A stretch of 10,181 bases of DNA from JAYOFM01 sp038117225 (GCA_038117225.1 JAYOFM010000120.1:1-10181); one strand, 5' to 3'; shown: positions 1 to 6,280, counted from the first letter of the stretch. Notes: generated from the letters alone by a model not told the origin. A program made the numbers and translations.

Positions 1-1
1 G

Positions 2-55
2 GCGCTCGCGGGCCGGCGTATCGACCTTGCACCCCAAGCGGCCATCGCCCATTAA
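2..55 (+). CDS. Possible C-terminal end of an upstream gene (partial)
   Basis: A reading frame open from the left edge ends in TAA at 53-55 and would encode 17 residues, ALAGRRIDLAPQAAIAH. The codons look normal for the region and the stop lies 42 bp before the next start, so it could be the tail of the preceding operon gene. It is too short to assign to any family. The two other + frames are also open across this stretch, so the reading frame itself is uncertain. Confidence 0.3.
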   Translation, partial: ALAGRRIDLAPQAAIAH

Positions 56-97
56 TGCGTTTCACCAATTTCGCCGATCGCGAGAGGACCCTGGATC

Positions 98-625
98 ATG
101 AAATACGCCCTCGGCGACAGCCGCGTCACCACCCATGGCGATGATTACTGGATCGCGCCGAACGCCGCCGTTATCGGCAATATAATCCTGGAAAAGGACG
201 CCAGCATCTGGTTCGGCTCGACCCTGCGCGGCGATAACGAGCCGATCACCATCGGCGCCGGTTCCAACATTCAGGATGGCTGCGTGCTGCACACGGATCC
301 TGGTTTCCCGTTGACAATCGGTCCCAAAGTTTCGGTCGGCCACATGGTCATGTTGCATGGCTGCAGCGTCGGCGAGGGCTCGTTGATCGGCATCGGCGCG
401 GTCGTCCTCAACGGCGCGAAAATCGGCCGCAACTGCCTGATCGGCGCCAAGGCCCTGGTCGGCGAGGGCAAGGAAATTCCCGATGGTTCCGTGGTGCTCG
501 GCATGCCGGGGAAGGTGCGGCGCGACGTCACCGAGGCCGACCTCGAAATGCTGGCGCGCATTCCGCCGCACTACGTCAGCCGCTGGCGGCATTATAAGGA
601 ACACTTGCGGCCCGACGGCGCGTGA
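98..625 (+). CDS. Gamma-class carbonic anhydrase-like hexapeptide-repeat protein
   Basis: This 175-residue protein belongs to the gamma carbonic anhydrase family (YrdA/PaaY/CaiE type), whose members form trimers of left-handed beta-helices and bind a metal between subunits. Hexapeptide repeats run from about residue 20 to 140. The family signature is intact: LRGDNEPITIG at 43-53, NIQDGCVLH at 57-65 and VGHMVMLHGC at 80-89. His65, His82 and His87 match the three metal ligands, and Arg44, Asp46, Gln59 and Asp60 the conserved polar set. The C-terminal helix (about 145-170) is usual for the family. The ATG is preceded by AGAGGA at 83-88 with 9-nt spacing. It stands first in a CoA-metabolism operon, 13 bp before the acyl-CoA synthetase. 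Many such proteins have no proven CO2 hydration activity, so the role in this pathway is open. The family call is secure. Confidence 0.93.
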   Translation: MKYALGDSRVTTHGDDYWIAPNAAVIGNIILEKDASIWFGSTLRGDNEPITIGAGSNIQDGCVLHTDPGFPLTIGPKVSVGHMVMLHGCSVGEGSLIGIGAVVLNGAKIGRNCLIGAKALVGEGKEIPDGSVVLGMPGKVRRDVTEADLEMLARIPPHYVSRWRHYKEHLRPDGA

Positions 626-638
626 TCCCGAATTAGCC

Positions 639-2165
639 ATGCTTCCCATCGATCACCTCTACCGCGCCGCCGCGGCCCATCCTGATCGAATTGCCGTCAA
701 GGACGGCGCGACGACGTTGACCTACCGCGACGTGGTTCGCCGCACGGATGCCCTGGCGGCCGCTCTGCAGGCACTTGATCCGGCGCCGCAAAGCCGCGTC
801 GGCATCTGTGCCTACAACACGGTCGAACATCTGCTGGCCTGGCTGGCCACGTTCGCCGCCGGCAAGACCTGGGTGCCGCTCAACCCGCGCAACGGCAATG
901 AAGAGTTGAGCCGCATCGCCGGCGTCACCGAGCCCTCGATCATCGTCGCCGACCATGATTGCCTCGACCGGCTGGACATCGGCGGCGCTACCCTGGTGCT
1001 CGGCAAGCCCGGCGAGGGTGCGGCGGCGGCCGGTGATATGCCCAGCCTCGGTGCCCTGATCGCCGCCAACGACGGCCGGCGGCCGGCGCGGCCGGAGGTA
1101 TCGCTGGATGATCTGCAGGCGATTAAGTTCACCGGTGGCTCGTCCGGCGTGCCCAAGGGCTGCATGCAGACCTACCGGGTATGGAATACCTGCATCTCCT
1201 CGATGTTGCTGGCGTTTCAGTTCGACCGCGACGACCGCCATCTGCTCGCCGCCCCCATGACTCACGGCGCCAACACGCTGATCATGCCCACCTTCGCCGT
1301 CGGCGGCACCCAGGTGTTCATGGGCAAGAGCTCGCCGGCAAGCATCCTCGACGCGTTCGAGCGAGAAGCCGTGACCACGCTCTTCATCCCGCCCACCGTG
1401 ATCTACATGATGATGGAGCAACCCGGAATCACGGAGAGGAAATTCCCGTCGCTGAGGCATGTCATCGTCGGCGGCGCCGCCATCCGGCCGGAACAGCTGA
1501 AGGCCGCCATGCCGGTGTTCAACAACGCGCTGGAAACCTGCTACGGCCAGACCGAGGCGCCGCAGATCGCCATCTGCATGCGCGCCGCCGACTGGATCGA
1601 CGAGGCCAATCATGCTTCCACCGGCCGCGCCACGGCGCTGACCCGCGTCGCCGCCATGGCGCCCGACGGCACGGTGCTGAAAGCCGGCGAGCAGGGGGAG
1701 ATCGTCCTCAAGGGCGATCTGGTGATGAAGGGCTATTTTCAACAGCCCGACAAGACGGCTGAGACCATCATCGACGGCTGGCTGCACACCGGCGACGTCG
1801 GCGTCATCGACGAGCGCGGTTTCGTCTTCATCAAGGATCGTATCCGCGACGTCATCATCACAGGCGGCTTCAACGTCTATCCGTCGGACGTGGAAGCGGT
1901 TCTCGGCACCCATCCCGCCGTCTCCGAGTGCGTCGTTTTCGCGCTGCCCGATGCTAAGTGGGGCGAGGTGGTGACCGCCGCCGTCGAACTCAAGGCCGGC
2001 ACCGCCGACACCGATCCGGCCGACATCATTGCTTTCGTCCGCGAACGGCTCGACGGCGTTAAGGCACCGAAGGCGCTGCATGTGGTCGATGAACTGCCGC
2101 GTAGCCCCGTCGGCAAGGTGTTGCGTCGTGAGGCCAAGGCGTTATTCATGGACAGCGCTGACTGA
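639..2165 (+). CDS. AMP-forming acyl-CoA synthetase (class I adenylate-forming enzyme)
   Basis: This 508-residue ANL-superfamily ligase should activate a carboxylic acid to acyl-AMP and then to acyl-CoA, using ATP and CoA. The core motifs appear in order: the P-loop-like FTGGSSGVPKG at 164-174 (usual form TSGTTGxPKG), then YGQTEAP, GWLHTGDVG and RIRDVIITGGFNVYPSDVE, and PRSPVGKVLR near the end with the adenylation lysine at about 493. Both the large N-terminal domain and the mobile C-terminal domain are complete, with no signal peptide or membrane segment. The ATG at 639 is chosen because the family N-terminus begins at once (MLPIDHLYRAAAAHPDRIAV) and an earlier in-frame start would overlap the preceding gene by 143 nt. 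No good Shine-Dalgarno precedes it, so reinitiation after the stop at 625 is likely. The substrate is not readable from sequence; the downstream lyase hints at a branched di- or tricarboxylic acid, which is an inference. Confidence 0.92.
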   Translation: MLPIDHLYRAAAAHPDRIAVKDGATTLTYRDVVRRTDALAAALQALDPAPQSRVGICAYNTVEHLLAWLATFAAGKTWVPLNPRNGNEELSRIAGVTEPSIIVADHDCLDRLDIGGATLVLGKPGEGAAAAGDMPSLGALIAANDGRRPARPEVSLDDLQAIKFTGGSSGVPKGCMQTYRVWNTCISSMLLAFQFDRDDRHLLAAPMTHGANTLIMPTFAVGGTQVFMGKSSPASILDAFEREAVTTLFIPPTVIYMMMEQPGITERKFPSLRHVIVGGAAIRPEQLKAAMPVFNNALETCYGQTEAPQIAICMRAADWIDEANHASTGRATALTRVAAMAPDGTVLKAGEQGEIVLKGDLVMKGYFQQPDKTAETIIDGWLHTGDVGVIDERGFVFIKDRIRDVIITGGFNVYPSDVEAVLGTHPAVSECVVFALPDAKWGEVVTAAVELKAGTADTDPADIIAFVRERLDGVKAPKALHVVDELPRSPVGKVLRREAKALFMDSAD

Positions 2166-2176
2166 GGAGTTTTGCC

Positions 2177-2965
2177 GTGGCCGACAGGACGCCCCCGACC
2201 ACCAAGCTTTCGACCCACACCAACGAGAACCTGTATCTGCGCGATCTCGATCTGGTGTCGGAAGTCATGGGCAAGATGACGTTCACCGAGGCCGCCTACT
2301 ATCATGTCCTCGGTCAGCGGCCGACGCCGGGCCAGGTGGCGGTGCTGGACGCGGTGCTGGTGACCTTGATGGAACACGGTTTGACGCCGAGCGCCATCGC
2401 CACCCGGATGACCGCCTTATCGACACCGGAAGCCCCGCAAGCAGCCATCGCGGCGGGCCTGCTGAACGTCGGTAGCCAGTTCGTCGGCACCACCGAGGAC
2501 GCGGCGCGATTGCTTGAGCGCTGCATGGCGTCCGACGACGGGTTCGATGCCGCCGCTCGCGCCGAGGTGGAAGTCCTGCGCGCCGCCCGGAAGGCCATCC
2601 CCGGTTTCGGCCATCATCTGCACCGACCCGATGATCCGCGCTCGCCCAGGCTGTTCGACATCGCCCTGGCGCAGGAGGGCGTAGCCGGCGCGCATATCCG
2701 CGCGCTCAAGCGGCTCGGCGAGATCGTCGACGATGTGATCGGCCGCCACCTCACCATCAACGCCACCGGCGCCACGGCGGCGGTGCTGATGGAAGTCGGC
2801 GTGCCGGTGGATGCCATGCGCGGTTTCGCCGTCGTCGCCCGCGCCGCCGGTCTGCTGGCCCATGTGGTCGAAGAAAAACAGACCCCGACGGCGATGCACA
2901 TCTGGGAAACGGTCGAGGAGTCCATTCTCTATGTCGGCGCCGCCCCGGTGCCCAAGAAATCCTAA
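2177..2965 (+). CDS. Citrate synthase-like protein, citryl-CoA lyase type, with altered active site
   Basis: At 262 residues this is much shorter than citrate synthase (about 430) and matches the short citryl-CoA lyase-type branch of that fold, which cleaves a 3-hydroxy-3-carboxyacyl-CoA to acetyl-CoA and an oxoacid, or runs the reverse. His67 in MEHGLTPS fits the first catalytic histidine (His274 of pig citrate synthase) and His146 in PGFGHHLHRPDDPR fits the second (His320). The third catalytic position, the Asp of the usual NVDG-type motif, reads INATG here, so Thr197 replaces Asp by my alignment. His147 also stands where Pro is common. The C-terminal block ARAAGLLAHVVEE is typical of the family. 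The GTG start has GAGGAG at 2164-2169 overlapping the stop of the upstream ligase gene, which suggests translational coupling. The reaction could therefore be unusual, or activity lost. Confidence 0.85.
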   Translation: MADRTPPTTKLSTHTNENLYLRDLDLVSEVMGKMTFTEAAYYHVLGQRPTPGQVAVLDAVLVTLMEHGLTPSAIATRMTALSTPEAPQAAIAAGLLNVGSQFVGTTEDAARLLERCMASDDGFDAAARAEVEVLRAARKAIPGFGHHLHRPDDPRSPRLFDIALAQEGVAGAHIRALKRLGEIVDDVIGRHLTINATGATAAVLMEVGVPVDAMRGFAVVARAAGLLAHVVEEKQTPTAMHIWETVEESILYVGAAPVPKKS

Positions 2966-2985
2966 GACCCCGAGAGGAAAGCCCC

Positions 2986-3591
2986 ATGTTCTGGAAAACC
3001 GACGAACCGCACGGCCTGCCCCACAACCCGTTCAAGAGCTGCGTCGTGCCGCGCCCCATCGGCTGGATATCGACCCTCGATGCCGACGGCGTCGCCAATC
3101 TGGCGCCCTACAGTTTCTTCAACGGCGTCTCGGGCGAGCCGCCGATGGTCATGTTCGCTTCGGGCGGGCGCAAGGACGGCCAGAAGGACTCCATCAACAA
3201 CGCCGAGGCGACGGGCGAATTCGTCTGTTCCATGGTGTCGTGGGATCTCAAGGACCAGATGAACACCTCGAGCGCCCAGGTGCCTGCCGACGTCGACGAG
3301 TTCCAGCTGGCCGGCCTGGAAACCGAACCCTCGCAACTGGTCAAACCGCCCCGGGTCAAGGCGGCGCCGATCCACCTGGAATGCCTCTATCACCAGACCG
3401 TGGAATTGCCGCAAGACCGGCACGGCGGCGGCAACGCCATCTGCATCGGCAGCGTCATCGGCGTCCACATTTCCGACGCCGTGCTGAAGGACGGTATGGT
3501 CGATATCCACGCCTTCCGTCCCGTCGCCCGCCTCGGCTACATGGATTACACCTCGGTCACCGAGGTGTTCGAGATCAAGCGACCGGATTGA
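2986..3591 (+). CDS. Flavin reductase-like domain flavoprotein (DIM6/NTAB type)
   Basis: This 201-residue protein has the split-barrel FMN-binding fold of the flavin reductase-like family. The conserved opening VVPRPIGWISTLDADGVANLAPYSFFNGVS at 20-49 is the flavin-binding segment, followed by PPMVMFASGGRKDGQKDSINNA at 52-73, where Arg/Lys and Ser/Asn normally contact the phosphate and isoalloxazine. The middle block HLECLYHQTVELP at 130-142 and the IGSVIGVHISDAVLKDG strand are also typical. Family members either reduce free flavin with NAD(P)H or act as FMN-dependent oxidoreductases. The subgroup starting FWKTDEPHGLPHNPFKS is widespread without a defined substrate. It follows the lyase by 20 bp with a purine-rich GAGAGGAAA ribosome site at 2972-2980, so it is probably the last gene of the operon. 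Its place in the pathway is not evident. Confidence 0.88.
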   Translation: MFWKTDEPHGLPHNPFKSCVVPRPIGWISTLDADGVANLAPYSFFNGVSGEPPMVMFASGGRKDGQKDSINNAEATGEFVCSMVSWDLKDQMNTSSAQVPADVDEFQLAGLETEPSQLVKPPRVKAAPIHLECLYHQTVELPQDRHGGGNAICIGSVIGVHISDAVLKDGMVDIHAFRPVARLGYMDYTSVTEVFEIKRPD

Positions 3592-3699
3592 CGCCAGACG
3601 GCTGTTTCCTCGTCGTTTTGATCGAAATGAGCGGGCTTTTGGCCACTTAATCGCCGGTTGAAACGGATTAACCCATTGATATAGAACAAAACATCCGGA

Positions 3700-3711
3700 T
3701 TTCGGCCGAAA
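3700..3711. repeat. 12-bp perfect palindrome
   Basis: TTTCGGCCGAAA reads the same on both strands. It sits one base before the tandem decamer, in the AT-richer part of the spacer. It could be a protein-binding site or part of an RNA structure; no regulator can be named. Confidence 0.55.
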
Positions 3712-3712
3712 A

Positions 3713-3732
3713 TGTGGACATTTGTGGTCATT
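3713..3732 (+). repeat. Tandem direct repeat, two decamers with one mismatch
   Basis: TGTGGACATT at 3713-3722 is followed at once by TGTGGTCATT at 3723-3732, differing only at the sixth base. The unit is close to one helical turn. TGGACA at 3715-3720 also forms an inverted pair with TGTCCA at 3732-3737 across an 11-nt loop, so the block can be read either as two tandem sites or as a hairpin. Confidence 0.6.
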
Positions 3733-3896
3733 GTCCATCCGCCGCTCCGGCGATGGCCTTCATAAATACCCGACGCGACAGGCTTTCGGACGGAACCCGA
3801 CCGTGGGAAATCATTCTTCACAATGAACACAGCATGTGCCGACGCCAAATGAGCTAGGCGGCGCGCGGCGGATCTTCAATCGTTCTGCGCGACTTG

Positions 3897-3913
3897 GCGA
3901 CTCAGATAGTCGC
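3897..3913 (-). terminator. Weak hairpin 3' of the rhodanese gene
   Basis: GCGACT (3897-3902) and AGTCGC (3908-3913) form a perfect 6-bp stem around a 5-nt loop, 40 bp beyond the rhodanese stop in the direction of transcription. No U-run follows on the minus strand, so it is at best a factor-dependent or RNA-stabilising end. Confidence 0.25.
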
Positions 3914-3952
3914 GCCGCGTGCCGTCTGCAAGAGGGAAAGACTAGCTGCGAA

Positions 3953-4780
3953 TCAACCCGCCCCGGGCAACACAATCGCCGTATCATCGCGGTTGCCCCA
4001 TTCCCACCAGGAGCCGATGTAGTTGCGCACGTCGGGATAGCCGAGCATGCGCAGCACCAGCGCCGTGTTGGCGGAGCGGTAGCCGCCCTGGCAGTAGGGG
4101 ATGATGGTCTTGTCCGGGGTCACGCCGGCAGTCTCGTATAGGGCGCGGACTTCCTCGGCGGGGCGGAAGGCGCCGGAGTCGTCGAGATGATGGCGCCAAT
4201 CGACGTGGACGGCGCCGGGCATGGTGCCGACGCGCCGGGCGCGCTTTTCGGTGCCGGTAAATTCACTTTCCCGGCGCACGTCGAGCAGGACGCAATTATC
4301 GTCACCAATGGCGGCGGCGACGTCGAGGCGGGTCGCCAGCCGTTCGAAATTGCGCGTGCCTTGCCAATCCAGCCGCGCCACTGGCTCGGCATCCAGCGTC
4401 ATGTCGAATCCGCCCGAGGTCCACGCCGGCAGGCCGCCGTCGAGCAGGCGAACGTCGGCATGGCCGAAGAAATCCAGCAGCCAGACGGCGCGCGCCGCCC
4501 GCTCGCCGGATTCTTGATCGTAGATCACCACCGGCCGGTCATGGCGCACGCCGTGAAAACCGAACAGGGTCTCCATCATCCACAGATATGACGCCAGGGG
4601 CGCGTCCGCCGTATCGTTGATGCTCAAGCCATAGAGGTCGAAATGCCCGGCGCCGGCGATATGCCCGCCCGCGTACTCCTCGCCGGCGCGTACGTCGATG
4701 AGGGTGATGTCATCCGTTACTTCGCGAAGTTCAGGCGCCGTAATGACATAGCGCGGATTCGCATAGCCCTTGTGGGTCAT
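3953..4780 (-). CDS. Two-domain rhodanese sulfurtransferase (thiosulfate/3-mercaptopyruvate type)
   Basis: This 275-residue protein has two rhodanese domains, the usual architecture of thiosulfate and 3-mercaptopyruvate sulfurtransferases, which pass sulfane sulfur to cyanide or another thiophilic acceptor. The N-terminal domain (about 10-125) carries the CH2A-like LIDVRAGEEYAGGHIAGA and a silent active site where Asp88 in VVIYDQESG replaces cysteine. The C-terminal domain (about 145-270) has LLDVRRESEFTG and the active loop PYCQGGYR with the persulfide-forming Cys230, then the family ending around YIGSWWEWG. No signal peptide is seen, so it should be cytoplasmic. The loop CQGGYR differs from the well-studied CRKGVT and CGSGVTA loops, so donor preference cannot be assigned. 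It starts 7 bp after the TAXI gene stop with no clear Shine-Dalgarno, so translation is probably coupled to that gene. Confidence 0.9.
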   Translation of the reverse strand: MTHKGYANPRYVITAPELREVTDDITLIDVRAGEEYAGGHIAGAGHFDLYGLSINDTADAPLASYLWMMETLFGFHGVRHDRPVVIYDQESGERAARAVWLLDFFGHADVRLLDGGLPAWTSGGFDMTLDAEPVARLDWQGTRNFERLATRLDVAAAIGDDNCVLLDVRRESEFTGTEKRARRVGTMPGAVHVDWRHHLDDSGAFRPAEEVRALYETAGVTPDKTIIPYCQGGYRSANTALVLRMLGYPDVRNYIGSWWEWGNRDDTAIVLPGAG

Positions 4781-4787
4781 CCGCGCG

Positions 4788-5756
4788 CTATTTCCCCATC
4801 GCCTTCGTCAATCCCGCCTTCGCCGCGGGATGTAGGGGTGCCGTCAGGCCGGCTGTGGCCAGGTGTTTCGGCGTCAGGTCGGCGAGGGCCGGGTGCAAGG
4901 CACGGAAGGCCTTGAGGTCCGACGTAATGGCAGTGACCAGGGTTTCGACCTTCTTCGCGTCGACCTTGTTGGTGGTGACCAGGGTGGCGACGACGCCGAA
5001 GGTCTTCACCTTGGGCTGAGTCAGTCGATAGGTGCCTTTCTTGATGGTGGCCTTGGCGTAGTAGGGCCGCGCCGAAACGGCGAGTTTGCGGGTCAGCCGG
5101 CTGGCCGGGCCGATGATTGTGGCGTGGCACTCCGTGACGGCGCGGCGGATGGCCTGATTGGGGATGCCAACCACATAGACGAAGGCGTCGATCGTGCCGC
5201 GACAAAGCGCCTCGACCTGCAGTTCGGACGTCAGTTCCGACGCCGGTCTGAAACTCTCTTCATCCCAGCCGTAAACCGCCATCAGTAGGTCCATGGTGCC
5301 GCGTTGACCGGATCCCGGATTGCCGATGTTGACGCGCTTGCCCTTGAGTTTGTGCCACTCCCGGACGTCACTGTCCTTGGCGGTGATGATCTGAATCGGT
5401 TCCGCGTGCAGGGCCATGACGGAACGCAGATTGCCGAGGCCCGGTCCATCCCATACCGACGTCTGCTCGTAGGCATGAAAATGCCAGTCCGATTGTACAA
5501 CTGCGAAATCGAGGGTGCCCGCCGCCAGTGCCTTGAGATTGGCGACCGAGCCGCCGGTTGATCGCGCCTCACAGGTGAGCTTGGTGGAAGCTTCGATACG
5601 CGCGCAGATGGCGTTGCCCGCGGCGAAATAGACGCCTGTCTTGCCGCCGGTACCGATGGTGATTCCCGCATCTGCCTTCGCCGCCGTGGCTGCGATCAAC
5701 AGGCTGACGACGAAAAATAACGGTATCGTTGTTCGTTGCAAACGCGCGAAAATCAT
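4788..5756 (-). CDS. TAXI-family solute-binding protein (TRAP-associated extracytoplasmic)
   Basis: This 322-residue protein is an extracytoplasmic solute receptor of the TAXI family, which normally delivers small organic acids or amino acids to a fused DctQM-type TRAP permease. A signal peptide covers residues 1-28: Arg5 and Arg8, a hydrophobic run IPLFFVVSLLIAA, and an AKA cleavage site before Asp29. The mature start ITIGTGGKTGVYFAAGNAIC is the family signature, followed by STGGSVANLKALAAGTLDFAVVQSD and NIGNPGSGQRGTM, which line the ligand cleft. The ATG at 5756 is preferred over an in-frame TTG at 5765, because the upstream GGGGG tract on this strand is 9 nt from the ATG but directly abuts the TTG. 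No TRAP membrane subunit lies beside it within the window, so the partner is remote or absent. The downstream rhodanese suggests, without proof, a sulfur-containing ligand. Confidence 0.9.
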   Translation of the reverse strand: MIFARLQRTTIPLFFVVSLLIAATAAKADAGITIGTGGKTGVYFAAGNAICARIEASTKLTCEARSTGGSVANLKALAAGTLDFAVVQSDWHFHAYEQTSVWDGPGLGNLRSVMALHAEPIQIITAKDSDVREWHKLKGKRVNIGNPGSGQRGTMDLLMAVYGWDEESFRPASELTSELQVEALCRGTIDAFVYVVGIPNQAIRRAVTECHATIIGPASRLTRKLAVSARPYYAKATIKKGTYRLTQPKVKTFGVVATLVTTNKVDAKKVETLVTAITSDLKAFRALHPALADLTPKHLATAGLTAPLHPAAKAGLTKAMGK

Positions 5757-5771
5757 GCGGCTCAACCCCCG

Positions 5772-5783
5772 ATCGAATTCGAT
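5772..5783. promoter_or_regulatory. Palindrome ATCGAATTCGAT, possible operator
   Basis: A perfect 12-bp palindrome lies 16 bp upstream of the TAXI start codon. If the TATAAA at 5800-5795 (minus strand) is the -10 box, this palindrome falls at about +6 to +17. It shares the core TCGAAT with a second palindrome at 5812-5822. Confidence 0.4.
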
Positions 5784-5794
5784 ACCTCTTAAAG

Positions 5795-5800
5795 TTTATA
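5795..5800 (-). promoter_or_regulatory. Candidate -10 box for the TAXI-rhodanese unit
   Basis: On the minus strand TATAAA reads from 5800 to 5795 within an AT-rich patch, about 39 bp upstream of the TAXI ATG. No good -35 hexamer is found at 16-18 bp, so activation or an alternative sigma factor is possible. Confidence 0.3.
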
Positions 5801-5811
5801 TCAAGCGCCGT

Positions 5812-5822
5812 GTCGAATCGAC
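5812..5822. promoter_or_regulatory. Palindrome GTCGA-A-TCGAC, possible operator
   Basis: Two 5-bp arms surround a single A. It lies where the -35 region of the candidate TAXI promoter would be, and its core resembles the palindrome at 5772-5783, with the two centres about 40 bp apart. Confidence 0.4.
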
Positions 5823-5851
5823 CCGCAATCAGGCCGCCGGTGACGCCGTGC

Positions 5852-5880
5852 GAGACATTCAGGGTGCAACTGGCTATGCT
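5852..5880 (+). promoter_or_regulatory. Weak candidate promoter for the small protein gene
   Basis: GAGACA (5852-5857) and TATGCT (5875-5880) each match 4 of 6 bases of the sigma-70 consensus and are 17 bp apart. They would give a leader of about 48 nt before the ATG at 5935. Such matches also occur by chance. Confidence 0.22.
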
Positions 5881-5934
5881 AAGCCGGTGATATGGAAGGG
5901 CTGGCCAGAACGGTCGCCCACCGAGGACATGAAA

Positions 5935-6279
5935 ATGGTCGATTTCAGGCTTGCCGCCTTCGCGCCGAAAACACCGCGAACGCCGCTCCCCAATGATACA
6001 GCGACGACGCCGAATTCCGCCGCGACGACGACTCCGATCAAGAACGACGCGCCGGAAGAAGCGGCCGGCGGTCGCGCCATTCATGACACCGTCAATCTGT
6101 CGTCCAATGGCCAGAAGATCGTCAATCTGGCACGCGGCGAGCAACTGGCCGCGGACCTTAAGGGACGCGACGTGGATATCAGTTTCGCCAAGGATTTGCA
6201 GAAGGCCTTCGAAGACGTCTTCCGCATCGGTCGGCTATTCACCGAAACCATCAAGACGGCGTTCGGCGCCGGGCGCTGA
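5935..6279 (+). CDS. Small conserved-looking protein of unknown function
   Basis: This 114-residue protein is not assigned to a family. Residues 8-48 are rich in Thr, Pro, Ala and Asn and look disordered. Residues 50-110 look like a conserved domain: HDTVNLSSNGQKIVNLARGE, then a likely helical tail with FAKDLQKAFEDVFRIGRLF and TETIKTAF. The DTVNLSSNGQ stretch resembles in style the short motif of FlgM-like and other flagellum-linked small proteins, but that is only an impression. The ATG at 5935 is preferred over the ATG at 5929 because GAGGA (5923-5927) is 7 nt from the former and 1 nt from the latter. No signal peptide or membrane segment is present. It has its own strand and converges with the MFS gene 22 bp away, so it is probably transcribed alone. 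Confidence 0.65.
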   Translation: MVDFRLAAFAPKTPRTPLPNDTATTPNSAATTTPIKNDAPEEAAGGRAIHDTVNLSSNGQKIVNLARGEQLAADLKGRDVDISFAKDLQKAFEDVFRIGRLFTETIKTAFGAGR

Positions 6280-6280
6280 C

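Larger units (their letters stand above)
3592..3952. other. Convergent intergenic spacer without a convincing gene
   Basis: The 361 bp between the flavoprotein gene and the convergent rhodanese gene is locally AT-richer than the flanks. It holds a weak hairpin just after the first gene (GACG 3597-3600, CGTC 3611-3614, then GTTTT), a perfect 12-bp palindrome (3700-3711), a tandem decamer (3713-3732), a TCATT/AATGA hairpin (3811-3826) and a GCGACT/AGTCGC hairpin (3897-3913). None has a strong T-run. Small reading frames here show no recognisable protein features. Confidence 0.6.

Noticed and set aside
483..638. Upstream in-frame extension of the acyl-CoA synthetase
   Set aside because: It would overlap the carbonic anhydrase gene by 143 nt, and the extra residues do not belong to the ligase family.
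633..2081. Long open frame (482 codons) on the minus strand opposite the acyl-CoA synthetase
   Set aside because: It is a GC-driven antisense shadow of a clear ANL ligase; the translation is rich in H, R, G and D with no domain signature.
3597..3619. Hairpin GACG/CGTC followed by GTTTT as an intrinsic terminator of the first operon
   Set aside because: The stem is only 4-5 bp with a 10-nt loop, too weak for a confident call.
2962..3738. Minus-strand frame of 258 codons opposite the flavoprotein gene, reaching into the spacer
   Set aside because: Most of it is antisense to a well-supported gene. Only the first third lies in free DNA, and that part has no recognisable features.
3546..3848. 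Minus-strand frame of 100 codons in the convergent spacer
   Set aside because: It overlaps the 3' end of the flavoprotein gene, has no visible ribosome site and shows no family character. It remains weakly possible.
5641..5934. N-terminal extension of the small + strand protein
   Set aside because: It would run antisense into the TAXI signal peptide and through its promoter. A good ribosome site precedes the ATG at 5935.
5569..6144. Minus-strand frame of 191 codons across the TAXI start and the small protein
   Set aside because: It covers a divergent promoter and two other genes in a different frame, and its Arg-rich translation looks like a shadow.
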